Below are positions 1 through 6,679 of a stretch of DNA of 15,547 nucleotides, piece after piece (position 1 is the first letter of the stretch; each line of letters starts with the position of its first letter). This stretch comes from 13-1-40CM-64-14 sp036393975 (lineage in GTDB: Bacteria > Sysuimicrobiota > Sysuimicrobiia > Sysuimicrobiales > Kaftiobacteriaceae). The notes below the pieces were generated by a model, which saw only the letters and a list, made by a program, of their open reading frames with translations, had not been told where the DNA came from and searched no databases. Made by a program: the position numbers and the translations under genes. The stretch covers positions 1-15,547 of the forward strand of contig DASWFZ010000052.1 of the NCBI GenBank assembly GCA_036393975.1, read 5' to 3'.

Positions 1-1254
1 CGAGGCGGCAAGCACGCCCTCCTCGTGCTGCGGGAGGATTGCCCGCACTCGGCCGACGGGATCGATGATCATCGAGACCCCCGTGTTCGCAGCGCGCACG
101 ACCCACCGCCCCGACTCGACCGCACGCAGGATCGCATGCGCTGCGTGCTGTGCGGGCGCGGCCGTCCCATCCAACCATGCATCGTTGGTGATCACCGCGA
201 GGATCTGCGCACCGTTTATCACCAGCGCGCGCGACACATCGGGAAAGATCGACTCAAAACAAATCGCCACCCCCACCTGCCCGAGAGGGGTCCACAAAGG
301 GGCGAGCCGATGGCCGCGGACGATTCCGGTCTCCCCAAACGCCACAAGGCGGACTTTGTCGTAGCGGCTGACGCCCAGCCCCGATGGCGTGACTGCAACG
401 GCGATATTAGACACGCCGTTTTCAAGAGCACTGGCGATGACGGTGGCATGCGCGATCTGTGCCCACCGACCGACCTCCCCAAGTGCTCCCTCGGATCCGA
501 ACAAGTTCTGAGGCACCGCGGTCTCAGGGAAGACAATCAGTTCAGCCCCCTGGCTGCGGGCGGCGGCTACAAGTCGTTGAAGCGTGTGCATATGGTCGGG
601 AGCCAGCGCGGGATCAAATTTTTGGGCCTGGGAGACATTCGGTTGCACTGCGGCCACGGTGATCGTACCCACCGGGACGGTGCGCGCATGTGGGCCCCCC
701 CAGACCAATGCAGCGGCAAGCAAGCCTGCGGGCAAAAGGATGGGAGCCGGACGCCGCACCAAAACGACGGCAGCGAAGGCGCACCCCACTAGTGCCACCA
801 GGAACGAGACCCCGTACACCCCTGTGTACCGGGCGATCTGGATGATGGAGGCGAACCGGTACTGGCTCACCCCGAGGGAGGCCCAGGGAAATCCCGTGAC
901 GCCGACCGATCGCAGATACTCAAGCGCGGTCCACGCGGCCGCAGCCACCCACACCCACTGCCACGCCCGTCGGCCGGGGATCACCCACCGACTCACAGCG
1001 GCAAATGCTGCGGGGAAGAGCGCCAAGTACGCTGTCAAAAGCACCCAAGGGAGCAAACCGAAGACTCGAACCCACGCGAGAATGATGCCAAACGCGACGG
1101 CCCCTGTGACAAACCCCAAACGGAAGGCCTGCGGGAGGGGACGGGCGTGGATCGCCAGCATGAGGGGAGCAAGAGCGACCCAGGCCAGCCAGCCGACATC
1201 AAAGGGAGGAAACGAGCCGGCGATGAGAAAGCCGCTGAGGATTGCGAGGGCCAC
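1..1254 (-). CDS. lnt: Apolipoprotein N-acyltransferase (partial, C-terminus outside window)
   Basis: Transfers an acyl chain from phospholipid to the N-terminal cysteine of lipoproteins, the last step of lipoprotein maturation in the cytoplasmic membrane. The minus strand reads 418 codons without a stop to base 1. Residues 1 to about 190 hold several hydrophobic membrane segments, beginning ALAILSGFLIAGSFPPFDVG. A carbon-nitrogen hydrolase domain follows, with the catalytic Glu in IVFPETAVP (about residue 244), Lys in YDKVRLVAFGE (about 300) and Cys in ICFES (about 332). Family members are about 500 residues, so some 80 to 100 C-terminal residues, including the last helix, are missing. I chose the GTG at 1254 because it matches the family N-terminus. 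An in-frame GTG at 1323 would overlap secA by 22 bases and add a non-hydrophobic 23-residue stretch. No clear ribosome site precedes either. The gene follows secA closely and is probably cotranscribed with it. Confidence 0.95.
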   Translation of the reverse strand, partial: MALAILSGFLIAGSFPPFDVGWLAWVALAPLMLAIHARPLPQAFRLGFVTGAVAFGIILAWVRVFGLLPWVLLTAYLALFPAAFAAVSRWVIPGRRAWQWVWVAAAAWTALEYLRSVGVTGFPWASLGVSQYRFASIIQIARYTGVYGVSFLVALVGCAFAAVVLVRRPAPILLPAGLLAAALVWGGPHARTVPVGTITVAAVQPNVSQAQKFDPALAPDHMHTLQRLVAAARSQGAELIVFPETAVPQNLFGSEGALGEVGRWAQIAHATVIASALENGVSNIAVAVTPSGLGVSRYDKVRLVAFGETGIVRGHRLAPLWTPLGQVGVAICFESIFPDVSRALVINGAQILAVITNDAWLDGTAAPAQHAAHAILRAVESGRWVVRAANTGVSMIIDPVGRVRAILPQHEEGVLAAS

Positions 1255-1301
1255 CCCGATGGGTCCGCCCGAACTTTGGGCGGGGGCGTGGACGAAGGCG
1301 G

Positions 1302-3935
1302 CTATTCGTCCTTGCCGTGACACTTCTTGTACTTCTTCCCGCTACCGCACCAACACGGGTCGTTCCGGCCCGGTTTTCGCTTCGCGTCTTCTGCCACAGC
1401 GACCGGCGCGCGCGCTGGCTCGTTCCGGGGCCCCCCGGTCACCTCTGGCCGCCGGCCCCCCAGGCCACGGGCGACGGGGCGCGGGGCGAGCTGTGCTCCG
1501 GGGTCGACCTGCAGCCGAAAGAGCACCTGGACGGCCTCTTCTTGAATCTCCGCCAACATCTGCGAGAACATCTCGTAGCCCTCGCGCTGATACTCGATGA
1601 GCGGGCTCACCTGCGCATACGCCCGCAGGCCGATCCCCTCTCGCAAGGACTCCATCGCGTAGAGGTGATCAATCCACTTTCGGTCAATCGTCTGCAGCAA
1701 AACGAGGCGCTCGACCTCCCGCAGTTGCTCGGCGCCGATCTCGCGCTCCTTTGCTTCGTACGCCTCTAGGGCTGCGGCCACGAGCGCCTCTTTCAGCGCA
1801 TCGGGCCGCTCCGCATCAGGCAGCTCCGTCGCCCCCAATGCCGGAATCAACCGCGCCACTGCCTCCTGCAAGCCGGCGAGGTCCCATTCATCCGCCCGCG
1901 CGTCGGGGGCGCAGTGGGCATCCACCAACGTGCCGATTAGCCGTTCAATCATGTCGGCGATGTTCTCGCGCAGCTGCTCCCCAAAGAGCACCTTGCGCCG
2001 CTCGCCGTAGATGACCTTCCGTTGGGCGTTGGAGACGTCATCGTATTCTAGGACGTGCTTGCGGACATCGAAGTGGTACTGTTCGACCTTCTTTTGGGCG
2101 TTCTCAATCTGCCGGGTCACCAGCGAGTGCTCAATCGGCGTGTCCTCGTCGATGCCCAATTTGTCCATGATCGCGGCCACGCGTTGGCCCGCAAAGAGGC
2201 GCATGAGCTCGTCATCCAGCCCAACGTAGAAGCGCGAAGACCCGGAGTCCCCCTGCCGACCGGACCGGCCGCGCAGCTGGTTGTCGATCCGCCGCGCCTC
2301 GTGCCGCTCGGTGCCGATGATGTGGAGTCCCCCCAGGCCGCGCACTTTTGCGGCCTCGGAGGAATCGGGAGGGTTGCCGCCCAGGATGATATCGACTCCG
2401 CGGCCGGCCATGTTCGTCGCGATCGTTACCGCGCGCAGCCGCCCGGCCTGGGCGATGATCTCCGCCTCCCGCTCGTGCTGCTTGGCATTGAGGACCTCGT
2501 GCGGGACCCCCCGCCGGCGGAGCATCTCGCCGAGTTGCTCATTTTTCTCGATGCTGCGCGTCCCTACGAGCACCGGGCGGCCCTTCTTGTACCACTCCTC
2601 GATCTCCGCCACGACCGCCCGCAGTTTCGCCCGCTCGGTCTTGTACACCAGATCAGCCAGGTCCTCACGCACCATCGGCTTGTGCGTGGGGATCACGGCG
2701 ACGGGCAGATTGTAGATTTTCTGCAGTTCTTCTTCTTCTGTCTTGGCTGTTCCGGTCATCCCCGCGAGCTTGGTGTACATGCGGAAGTAGTTTTGGATCG
2801 TGATCGAGGCCAGCGTCTGGCTCTCATGCTCGATGCGCACGTTCTCCTTGGCCTCGATGGCCTGGTGCAACCCGTCGGAGTAGCGTCGCCCGAGCATCAG
2901 ACGACCGGTGAACTCGTCGACGATGATCACCTGGCCGTCCTTCACGACGTAGTCGACATCCTTCTTGAAACACGCGTGCGCCCGCAAGGCCTGCTGCACA
3001 TGGTGCATGAGGTTCACGTGCTCGATGTCGGCCAGATTAGTGACGCCCACGAGATGCTCAACCCGACTCATCCCCTCCTCGGTCAGCACCGCGGTCTTCA
3101 GCTTCTCGTCCACGGTGTAATCGCGGGTGGCGATGAGGCGCTCGATCACGCGGGCGAAGTCGTAGTAGGCGCGGGTAGAGGAGTCCACCATCCCGGAGAT
3201 GATCAGCGGGGTACGGGCCTCATCAATGAGGATGAAGTCCACCTCGTCGACGATCGCGAAACTCAGGTCGCGCTGGACCAAGTCCTCCGGACGCACCGCC
3301 ATGTTGTCGCGCAAGTAGTCGAAGCCAAACTCGCTCACCGTCCCGTAGGTGATATCCGCCTGGTAGGCCTCCTTGCGCGCCACCGGCCGGAAGTGATTGA
3401 GCCGGTCATCGGCGTGCGCCTGAGGGTCGTGGAACGCGGGATCGTACAATCCGCTGAAGTCGTGCGCGATCATGGCCACCGTTAAGCCCAAGAAGCGATA
3501 GACCGGGCCCATCCAGCCCGCATCGCGCCGGGCCAGGTAGTCGTTGACGGTGACGAGGTGCACGCCGTGGCCAGCGAGGGCGTTGAGGTAGATGGGCAAG
3601 GTGGCGACGAGCGTTTTGCCCTCGCCCGTCCGCATCTCGGTAATTTTGCCTTGGTGCAGAACTGCGCCCCCGAGGAATTGCACGTCAAAGTGACGGAGGC
3701 CAATCGTCCGGCGCGCGGCCTCTCGGACGACCGCAAACGCCTCAGGCAAGAGGTCGTCCAGGGTTTCGCCGCCCGCGAGACGCTCCTTGAACTCTCCCGT
3801 CTTGCCGGCTAGCTCCTCGTCGGACAGAGGGGTGAGATCCGGCTCCAAGGCGGTCGCCGCTTCGACGAGAGGCTGTAGTCGCTGCAGGTCGCGGCTCGTG
3901 GTATCGCCCCACAGCCGCGCCAGAATGTTCGCCAT
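1302..3935 (-). CDS. secA: Protein translocase ATPase subunit SecA
   Basis: ATPase motor that drives preproteins through the SecYEG channel. The 877-residue product is full length for the family. Visible in order: the Walker A region MRTGEGKTLVA (about residues 101-111), the preprotein cross-linking region, the Walker B motif in DEVDFILIDEART (230-241), second-ATPase-domain motifs including TNMAGRGVDI, and a C-terminal SEC-C zinc motif (C861, C863, C872, H873) in CWCGSGKKYKKCH. Between residues about 160 and 190 there is an insertion relative to short SecA proteins (YDPAFHDPQAHADDRLNHF region); from memory, similar insertions occur in several thermophile and Chloroflexota-type SecAs. The ATG is preceded by a TATAAT only nine bases away and has no Shine-Dalgarno, suggesting a leaderless message. 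The intact zinc tail implies normal interaction with SecB-like partners or ribosomes and lipid. Confidence 0.99.
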   Translation of the reverse strand: MANILARLWGDTTSRDLQRLQPLVEAATALEPDLTPLSDEELAGKTGEFKERLAGGETLDDLLPEAFAVVREAARRTIGLRHFDVQFLGGAVLHQGKITEMRTGEGKTLVATLPIYLNALAGHGVHLVTVNDYLARRDAGWMGPVYRFLGLTVAMIAHDFSGLYDPAFHDPQAHADDRLNHFRPVARKEAYQADITYGTVSEFGFDYLRDNMAVRPEDLVQRDLSFAIVDEVDFILIDEARTPLIISGMVDSSTRAYYDFARVIERLIATRDYTVDEKLKTAVLTEEGMSRVEHLVGVTNLADIEHVNLMHHVQQALRAHACFKKDVDYVVKDGQVIIVDEFTGRLMLGRRYSDGLHQAIEAKENVRIEHESQTLASITIQNYFRMYTKLAGMTGTAKTEEEELQKIYNLPVAVIPTHKPMVREDLADLVYKTERAKLRAVVAEIEEWYKKGRPVLVGTRSIEKNEQLGEMLRRRGVPHEVLNAKQHEREAEIIAQAGRLRAVTIATNMAGRGVDIILGGNPPDSSEAAKVRGLGGLHIIGTERHEARRIDNQLRGRSGRQGDSGSSRFYVGLDDELMRLFAGQRVAAIMDKLGIDEDTPIEHSLVTRQIENAQKKVEQYHFDVRKHVLEYDDVSNAQRKVIYGERRKVLFGEQLRENIADMIERLIGTLVDAHCAPDARADEWDLAGLQEAVARLIPALGATELPDAERPDALKEALVAAALEAYEAKEREIGAEQLREVERLVLLQTIDRKWIDHLYAMESLREGIGLRAYAQVSPLIEYQREGYEMFSQMLAEIQEEAVQVLFRLQVDPGAQLAPRPVARGLGGRRPEVTGGPRNEPARAPVAVAEDAKRKPGRNDPCWCGSGKKYKKCHGKDE

Positions 3936-4055
3936 AACAGGAACATTATACCGGGGTCAGGCAAATGAGACTACCGAGGGGGTAAAAGCGAGCCGGCAAG
4001 GTCCAGCGTAGGAAGTCGCTAGGGTCGGGGCGGCGCCGTAACCGTGCGAACTCTT
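3936..4055 (-). other. Intergenic region between the unknown protein gene and secA
   Basis: This 120-base spacer holds the TATAAT next to secA. It has no hairpin followed by a T-run that would serve as a convincing terminator for the upstream gene. A short TTTTA stretch on the minus strand near 3983-3987 is not preceded by a stable stem that I can see. Confidence 0.5.
3945..3950 (-). promoter_or_regulatory. -10 box of a probable leaderless promoter for secA
   Basis: The minus strand reads a perfect TATAAT, then nine bases, then the secA ATG. A start site about 7 to 10 bases after the box would fall at or next to the initiation codon. No purine-rich ribosome site is present in those nine bases. 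I see no TTGACA-like -35 at 16-19 bases upstream, so promoter strength is uncertain. Confidence 0.6.
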
Positions 4056-4745
4056 TTAGCGGCCGAGGAGCCAGGACACCGGGCGATTGGTCGCGTTGAG
4101 GACGGCACGGACGACGGCTTCTCGCGGGTCTTCACGCACGAGGGATGATCCCGAAAGCGTCTCTTCGTCCCGTCCAGCCAAGGAAACCACGACGACTGCG
4201 ACCTCCCGCGTGCCCACCGTTTGGGTGGTCACTCCATCCAGCACGAACAGACCCTGGGCGCGCAAGTACTGCTCAATCGCCCGGAGGGTTGCTTCGGCTA
4301 CCAGGTCCAGCCGGTTGCGGGTCGCGTTCGGCCCGGTGGCGATTCCCTCGTACATCAGACCCTGGTCTTCCAGATGGACCTTCACGTCCGCCGCGCTGCG
4401 GAGAGCGGAAACGGTCAAGCCCACAAACTTTAACCGCAACTGTTCGGGAGGAGACTCCTGATCCGTGCGCTGCTGGGCGGCGACCCGCACCTGCCGGGGC
4501 TCCAGTTGCATGCCCAACTCCGCCGCCAGGGCAGAAACGACGTCGACAGCGATCACCTTCGGGCTGCGGTCCGGGCCTCCCAAGATGTGGACGACTCGGA
4601 TCGTCCCCGCGTCATCGGTTTCGACGCGTACTGCCTGGACGCCGCGCAGTTTGCGGACGACTTCCTCGGCAGCGTCTGCGACTGATCTCCCGTCCTGACG
4701 AGCCTCAGGCATGGCTTCTCCGTTCGTCGTCTGGCAGGACGGCAC
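4056..4745 (-). CDS. Conserved-looking hypothetical protein, two alpha/beta regions, function unknown
   Basis: I do not recognise a named family. The 229-residue product is soluble, with no signal peptide or membrane helix. Residues about 20-95 form one alternating strand/helix unit (VRKLRGVQAVRVETDD, then GGPDRSPKVIAVDVVSALA, then LEPRQVRVAAQ). Residues about 103-229 form a second unit (LRLKFVGLTVSAL, LVAEATLRAIEQYL, VAVVVVSLAGRDEE, EAVVRAVLNATNR). The pattern suggests two small ferredoxin-like or ACT-like folds. The second half, with strands then a helix rich in Ala/Val, recalls proteins that sit beside hpf and other translation genes in high-GC bacteria, but that is an impression only. The GTG start at 4745 has a strong GGGAGGG ribosome site seven to eight bases ahead. 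An in-frame ATG at 4712 has its own GGAGA site and would give 218 residues. It lies between hpf and secA in the same direction. Confidence 0.85.
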   Translation of the reverse strand: MPSCQTTNGEAMPEARQDGRSVADAAEEVVRKLRGVQAVRVETDDAGTIRVVHILGGPDRSPKVIAVDVVSALAAELGMQLEPRQVRVAAQQRTDQESPPEQLRLKFVGLTVSALRSAADVKVHLEDQGLMYEGIATGPNATRNRLDLVAEATLRAIEQYLRAQGLFVLDGVTTQTVGTREVAVVVVSLAGRDEETLSGSSLVREDPREAVVRAVLNATNRPVSWLLGR

Positions 4746-4773
4746 CGCTATCCCTCCCGCCCTGCCGATCCAT

Positions 4774-4820
4774 CCTTAGAGTGTGAGCGCGACTGGCAGC
4801 CTCTAAGGGAGTTCTCCCTT
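4774..4820 (-). promoter_or_regulatory. Overlapping inverted repeats in the leader of the unknown gene, possible RNA switch
   Basis: On the minus-strand transcript, AAGGGAG-AA-CTCCCTT (4820 to 4805) can form a 6-7 bp hairpin. The last four bases of that hairpin (CCTT, 4808-4805) also begin CCTTAGAG (4808 to 4801), which is perfectly complementary to CTCTAAGG (4781 to 4774) with a 19-base loop. The two hairpins cannot both form completely. CTCCC of the first hairpin is also complementary to the GGGAG of the ribosome site at 4752-4758. The pairings are seen directly; a regulatory role is inference. Confidence 0.4.
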
Positions 4821-4832
4821 GCTCCGGCGCAA

Positions 4833-4847
4833 TCCCCCACGGGGGGA
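4833..4847 (-). terminator. GC hairpin after hpf, weak terminator candidate
   Basis: The minus strand reads TCCCCC-CGT-GGGGGA, a 6 bp stem with a three-base loop, 12 bases after the hpf stop. It is followed by only TT and then mixed bases, not a T-run. It may be a weak or attenuating terminator or an RNA 3' end stabiliser. Confidence 0.3.
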
Positions 4848-4858
4848 CGAGATCGGGG

Positions 4859-5470
4859 CTACGTATCTGGCTCGATCACCCCATACTGGCCATCTTTGCG
4901 CCTGTAGACCACATTGACTTCCATCGTGCTTGCGTTTCGAAAGACAAAGAAGTCGTGCCCGAGAAGTTCAAGCTGCAAGACCGCGTCCTCGGAGGTCATC
5001 GGCTTCATCGCAAACCGTTTGGTCCGCACAATGCGCGGTTCCCGGGGACTGGCCCGCTGCGCGGCTTCGGCGGCGGAGAGGAGGCTCGCCTTGCGTCGGG
5101 AGGCATCGATACGCCGCTTGAGGATGAATTTGCTGCGATACTTCTCGATTTGCTTCTTGAGCTTCCCCACCACAAGATCGATCGAGGCATACATGTCGGA
5201 GGAGGCATCTTCCCCACGCAGGACGATCCCGTCCCCCCGCAGCGTCACTTCGACGATCTGTGCCTTGCCGAGTTCCTTACGCCGCTCCACGCTCAGCACA
5301 ACTTGAGCGTCTTGGACGTGGTCGAAATAGCGTGTGAGCCTGCTGACCTTGGTCTCCGCGTATGTCCGGAGGGCTGGGGTCACATCGATGTGCTTACCCT
5401 GCACAATGACGTGCAGCGGAATGACATCCCGCCCAGTGGCCACGACGTTATTTCCCTCGGTGTGAGCCAT
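4859..5470 (-). CDS. hpf: Long-form ribosome hibernation promoting factor
   Basis: Binds the 30S subunit when growth slows, blocks the decoding region and dimerises ribosomes into 100S particles. The 203-residue length is that of the long form. Residues about 18-115 are the S30AE/RaiA domain (IVQGKHIDVTPALRTYAETK, then KLKKQIEKYRSK). A basic linker follows to about 145. The C-terminal dimerisation domain begins RIVRTKRFAMKPMTSEDAV and contains HDFFVFRN and VVYRRKDGQYGVIEP. The ATG at 5470 lacks a clear ribosome site, with only GGAC about 12 bases ahead. An in-frame GTG ten codons later (VATGRD) is an alternative start, and family starts usually lie near HVIVQGK. It sits two genes upstream of secA; hpf-secA linkage is common in Bacillota. 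No promoter was recognised in the 49 bases before it. Confidence 0.97.
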   Translation of the reverse strand: MAHTEGNNVVATGRDVIPLHVIVQGKHIDVTPALRTYAETKVSRLTRYFDHVQDAQVVLSVERRKELGKAQIVEVTLRGDGIVLRGEDASSDMYASIDLVVGKLKKQIEKYRSKFILKRRIDASRRKASLLSAAEAAQRASPREPRIVRTKRFAMKPMTSEDAVLQLELLGHDFFVFRNASTMEVNVVYRRKDGQYGVIEPDT

Positions 5471-5519
5471 GCTGTTCGGGTCCGTCCGATGCCGTCCCTG
5501 CCAAGTTTTTCCACACGAC

Positions 5520-6596
5520 CTAGGGTGCCCAGGAGCGGGGGATGAAGAGTGCCTCCGCCAGCCGAATGGCGTATCGGTCGGTCATCCCCGCCAAGAAGTC
5601 TCCCACGACTCGGCCGACGGGATCGCCTCGCGCCATCAGCTCCCGGTATTCTGAGGAGATCTCGTCCGGGTACGCCAGGTAGTGCTCATAGAGAGCTTGC
5701 ACGAGACGCTTGGCCTTCACCACTTCCGCTAAAGCGGCGGGGCCTCGGTACACGCGCGATGCGAGGAAATCTTTCAGCGTATTCTGTGCCTCGCGTACGT
5801 TGTCACTGAGACGAATCGTCGGCTGATCCTGACTGGCGGACACCAAGTCGCGCACCATGCGATCCAGCCACTCGCCGCGGGTCTGTCCTAAATGCGCCCG
5901 CACACCGGCGGGCACCTCCCGCTCCGTCACGAGCCCAGCACGGATCGCATCGTCTGTATCATGGTGCACGTAGGCGATCCGGTCGGCCAGCCGGACCACC
6001 TGGCCCTCCAGCGTCGCTGGCAAACTGTCGTCGGTGTCGCGGTCCGTGCTCTGCAGATCAGCCAGCCCTTTGCTGTGTGTCCCGACGCCATCGCGCACTT
6101 CCCACGTGAGATTCAGCCCGCGGGCCACCGTCCCATCCGCCCGCGTGCGGACTTCCAGAATCTGCACCACCCGGAGGCTCTGGGCGTAATGCCGGAAGCC
6201 GCCCACCGGCTGAATCGCCTCATTGAGCGCCTCCTCGCCGGCATGCCCAAAGGGCGGATGCCCCAGATCGTGGGCGAGGGCGATTGCCTCGGTGAGATCC
6301 TCATTCAAGCGCAGCGCCCGCGCGGCGGTCCGCGCGACCTGGGCGACTTCCAGCGTGTGGGTCAAGCGCGTGCGGTAGTGGTCTCCTTCGGGGGCGATGA
6401 ACACCTGCGTCTTGTGGGTGAGCCGACGAAACGCCTTGCTGTGGATAATGCGATCGCGGTCTCGCTGAAAACAGGTGCGCAGGTCGTCCTCAGATTCGGC
6501 GACCTCCCGGCCGCGCGAGGCTTGGGCCAGGGCGGCCCGAGGGCTGAGGCGCTCCCGTTCCCACTGTTCGGTGAGCTGGCGAGACGTACTCGTCAT
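5520..6596 (-). CDS. dgt: Deoxyguanosinetriphosphate triphosphohydrolase-like HD protein
   Basis: HD-superfamily hydrolase of the dGTPase family, which splits dNTPs into nucleoside and triphosphate and so controls nucleotide pools. The ATG at 6596 gives 358 residues, starting MTSTSRQLTEQWERERLSP, which resembles family starts. The family signature RTCFQRDRDRIIHSKAFRRL lies at about 40-59. The metal-binding HD set is H80 (RLTHTLEVAQ), H109-D110 (ALAHDLGHPPFGHAG) and D205 (RLADRIAYVHHDTDDAI). An upstream in-frame GTG at 6656, 23 bases after the ppdK stop, would add 20 Pro/Arg-rich residues. Neither start has a strong ribosome site. The gene follows ppdK directly and is probably in the same transcript. 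In many Bacillota dgt precedes dnaG and rpoD; here hpf follows instead. Nucleotide specificity cannot be read from the sequence. Confidence 0.95.
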   Translation of the reverse strand: MTSTSRQLTEQWERERLSPRAALAQASRGREVAESEDDLRTCFQRDRDRIIHSKAFRRLTHKTQVFIAPEGDHYRTRLTHTLEVAQVARTAARALRLNEDLTEAIALAHDLGHPPFGHAGEEALNEAIQPVGGFRHYAQSLRVVQILEVRTRADGTVARGLNLTWEVRDGVGTHSKGLADLQSTDRDTDDSLPATLEGQVVRLADRIAYVHHDTDDAIRAGLVTEREVPAGVRAHLGQTRGEWLDRMVRDLVSASQDQPTIRLSDNVREAQNTLKDFLASRVYRGPAALAEVVKAKRLVQALYEHYLAYPDEISSEYRELMARGDPVGRVVGDFLAGMTDRYAIRLAEALFIPRSWAP

Positions 6597-6679
6597 CGGA
6601 CTGGGCGTGCGAACGCGACCGGGGCGGCGCGCCTTCGGCGACGATGCGGGTCCCACGTTTTATCTCTCAGGCGAGTGCG

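Noticed and set aside
584..1600. 338-codon plus-strand open frame opposite lnt and the end of secA
   Set aside because: The opposite strand reads continuous Lnt motifs (catalytic Glu, Lys, Cys). The plus-strand product is low-complexity Ala/Thr/Arg.
2055..3485. 476-codon plus-strand open frame opposite secA
   Set aside because: Antisense shadow of secA with no recognisable domain and composition typical of complementary-strand translation.
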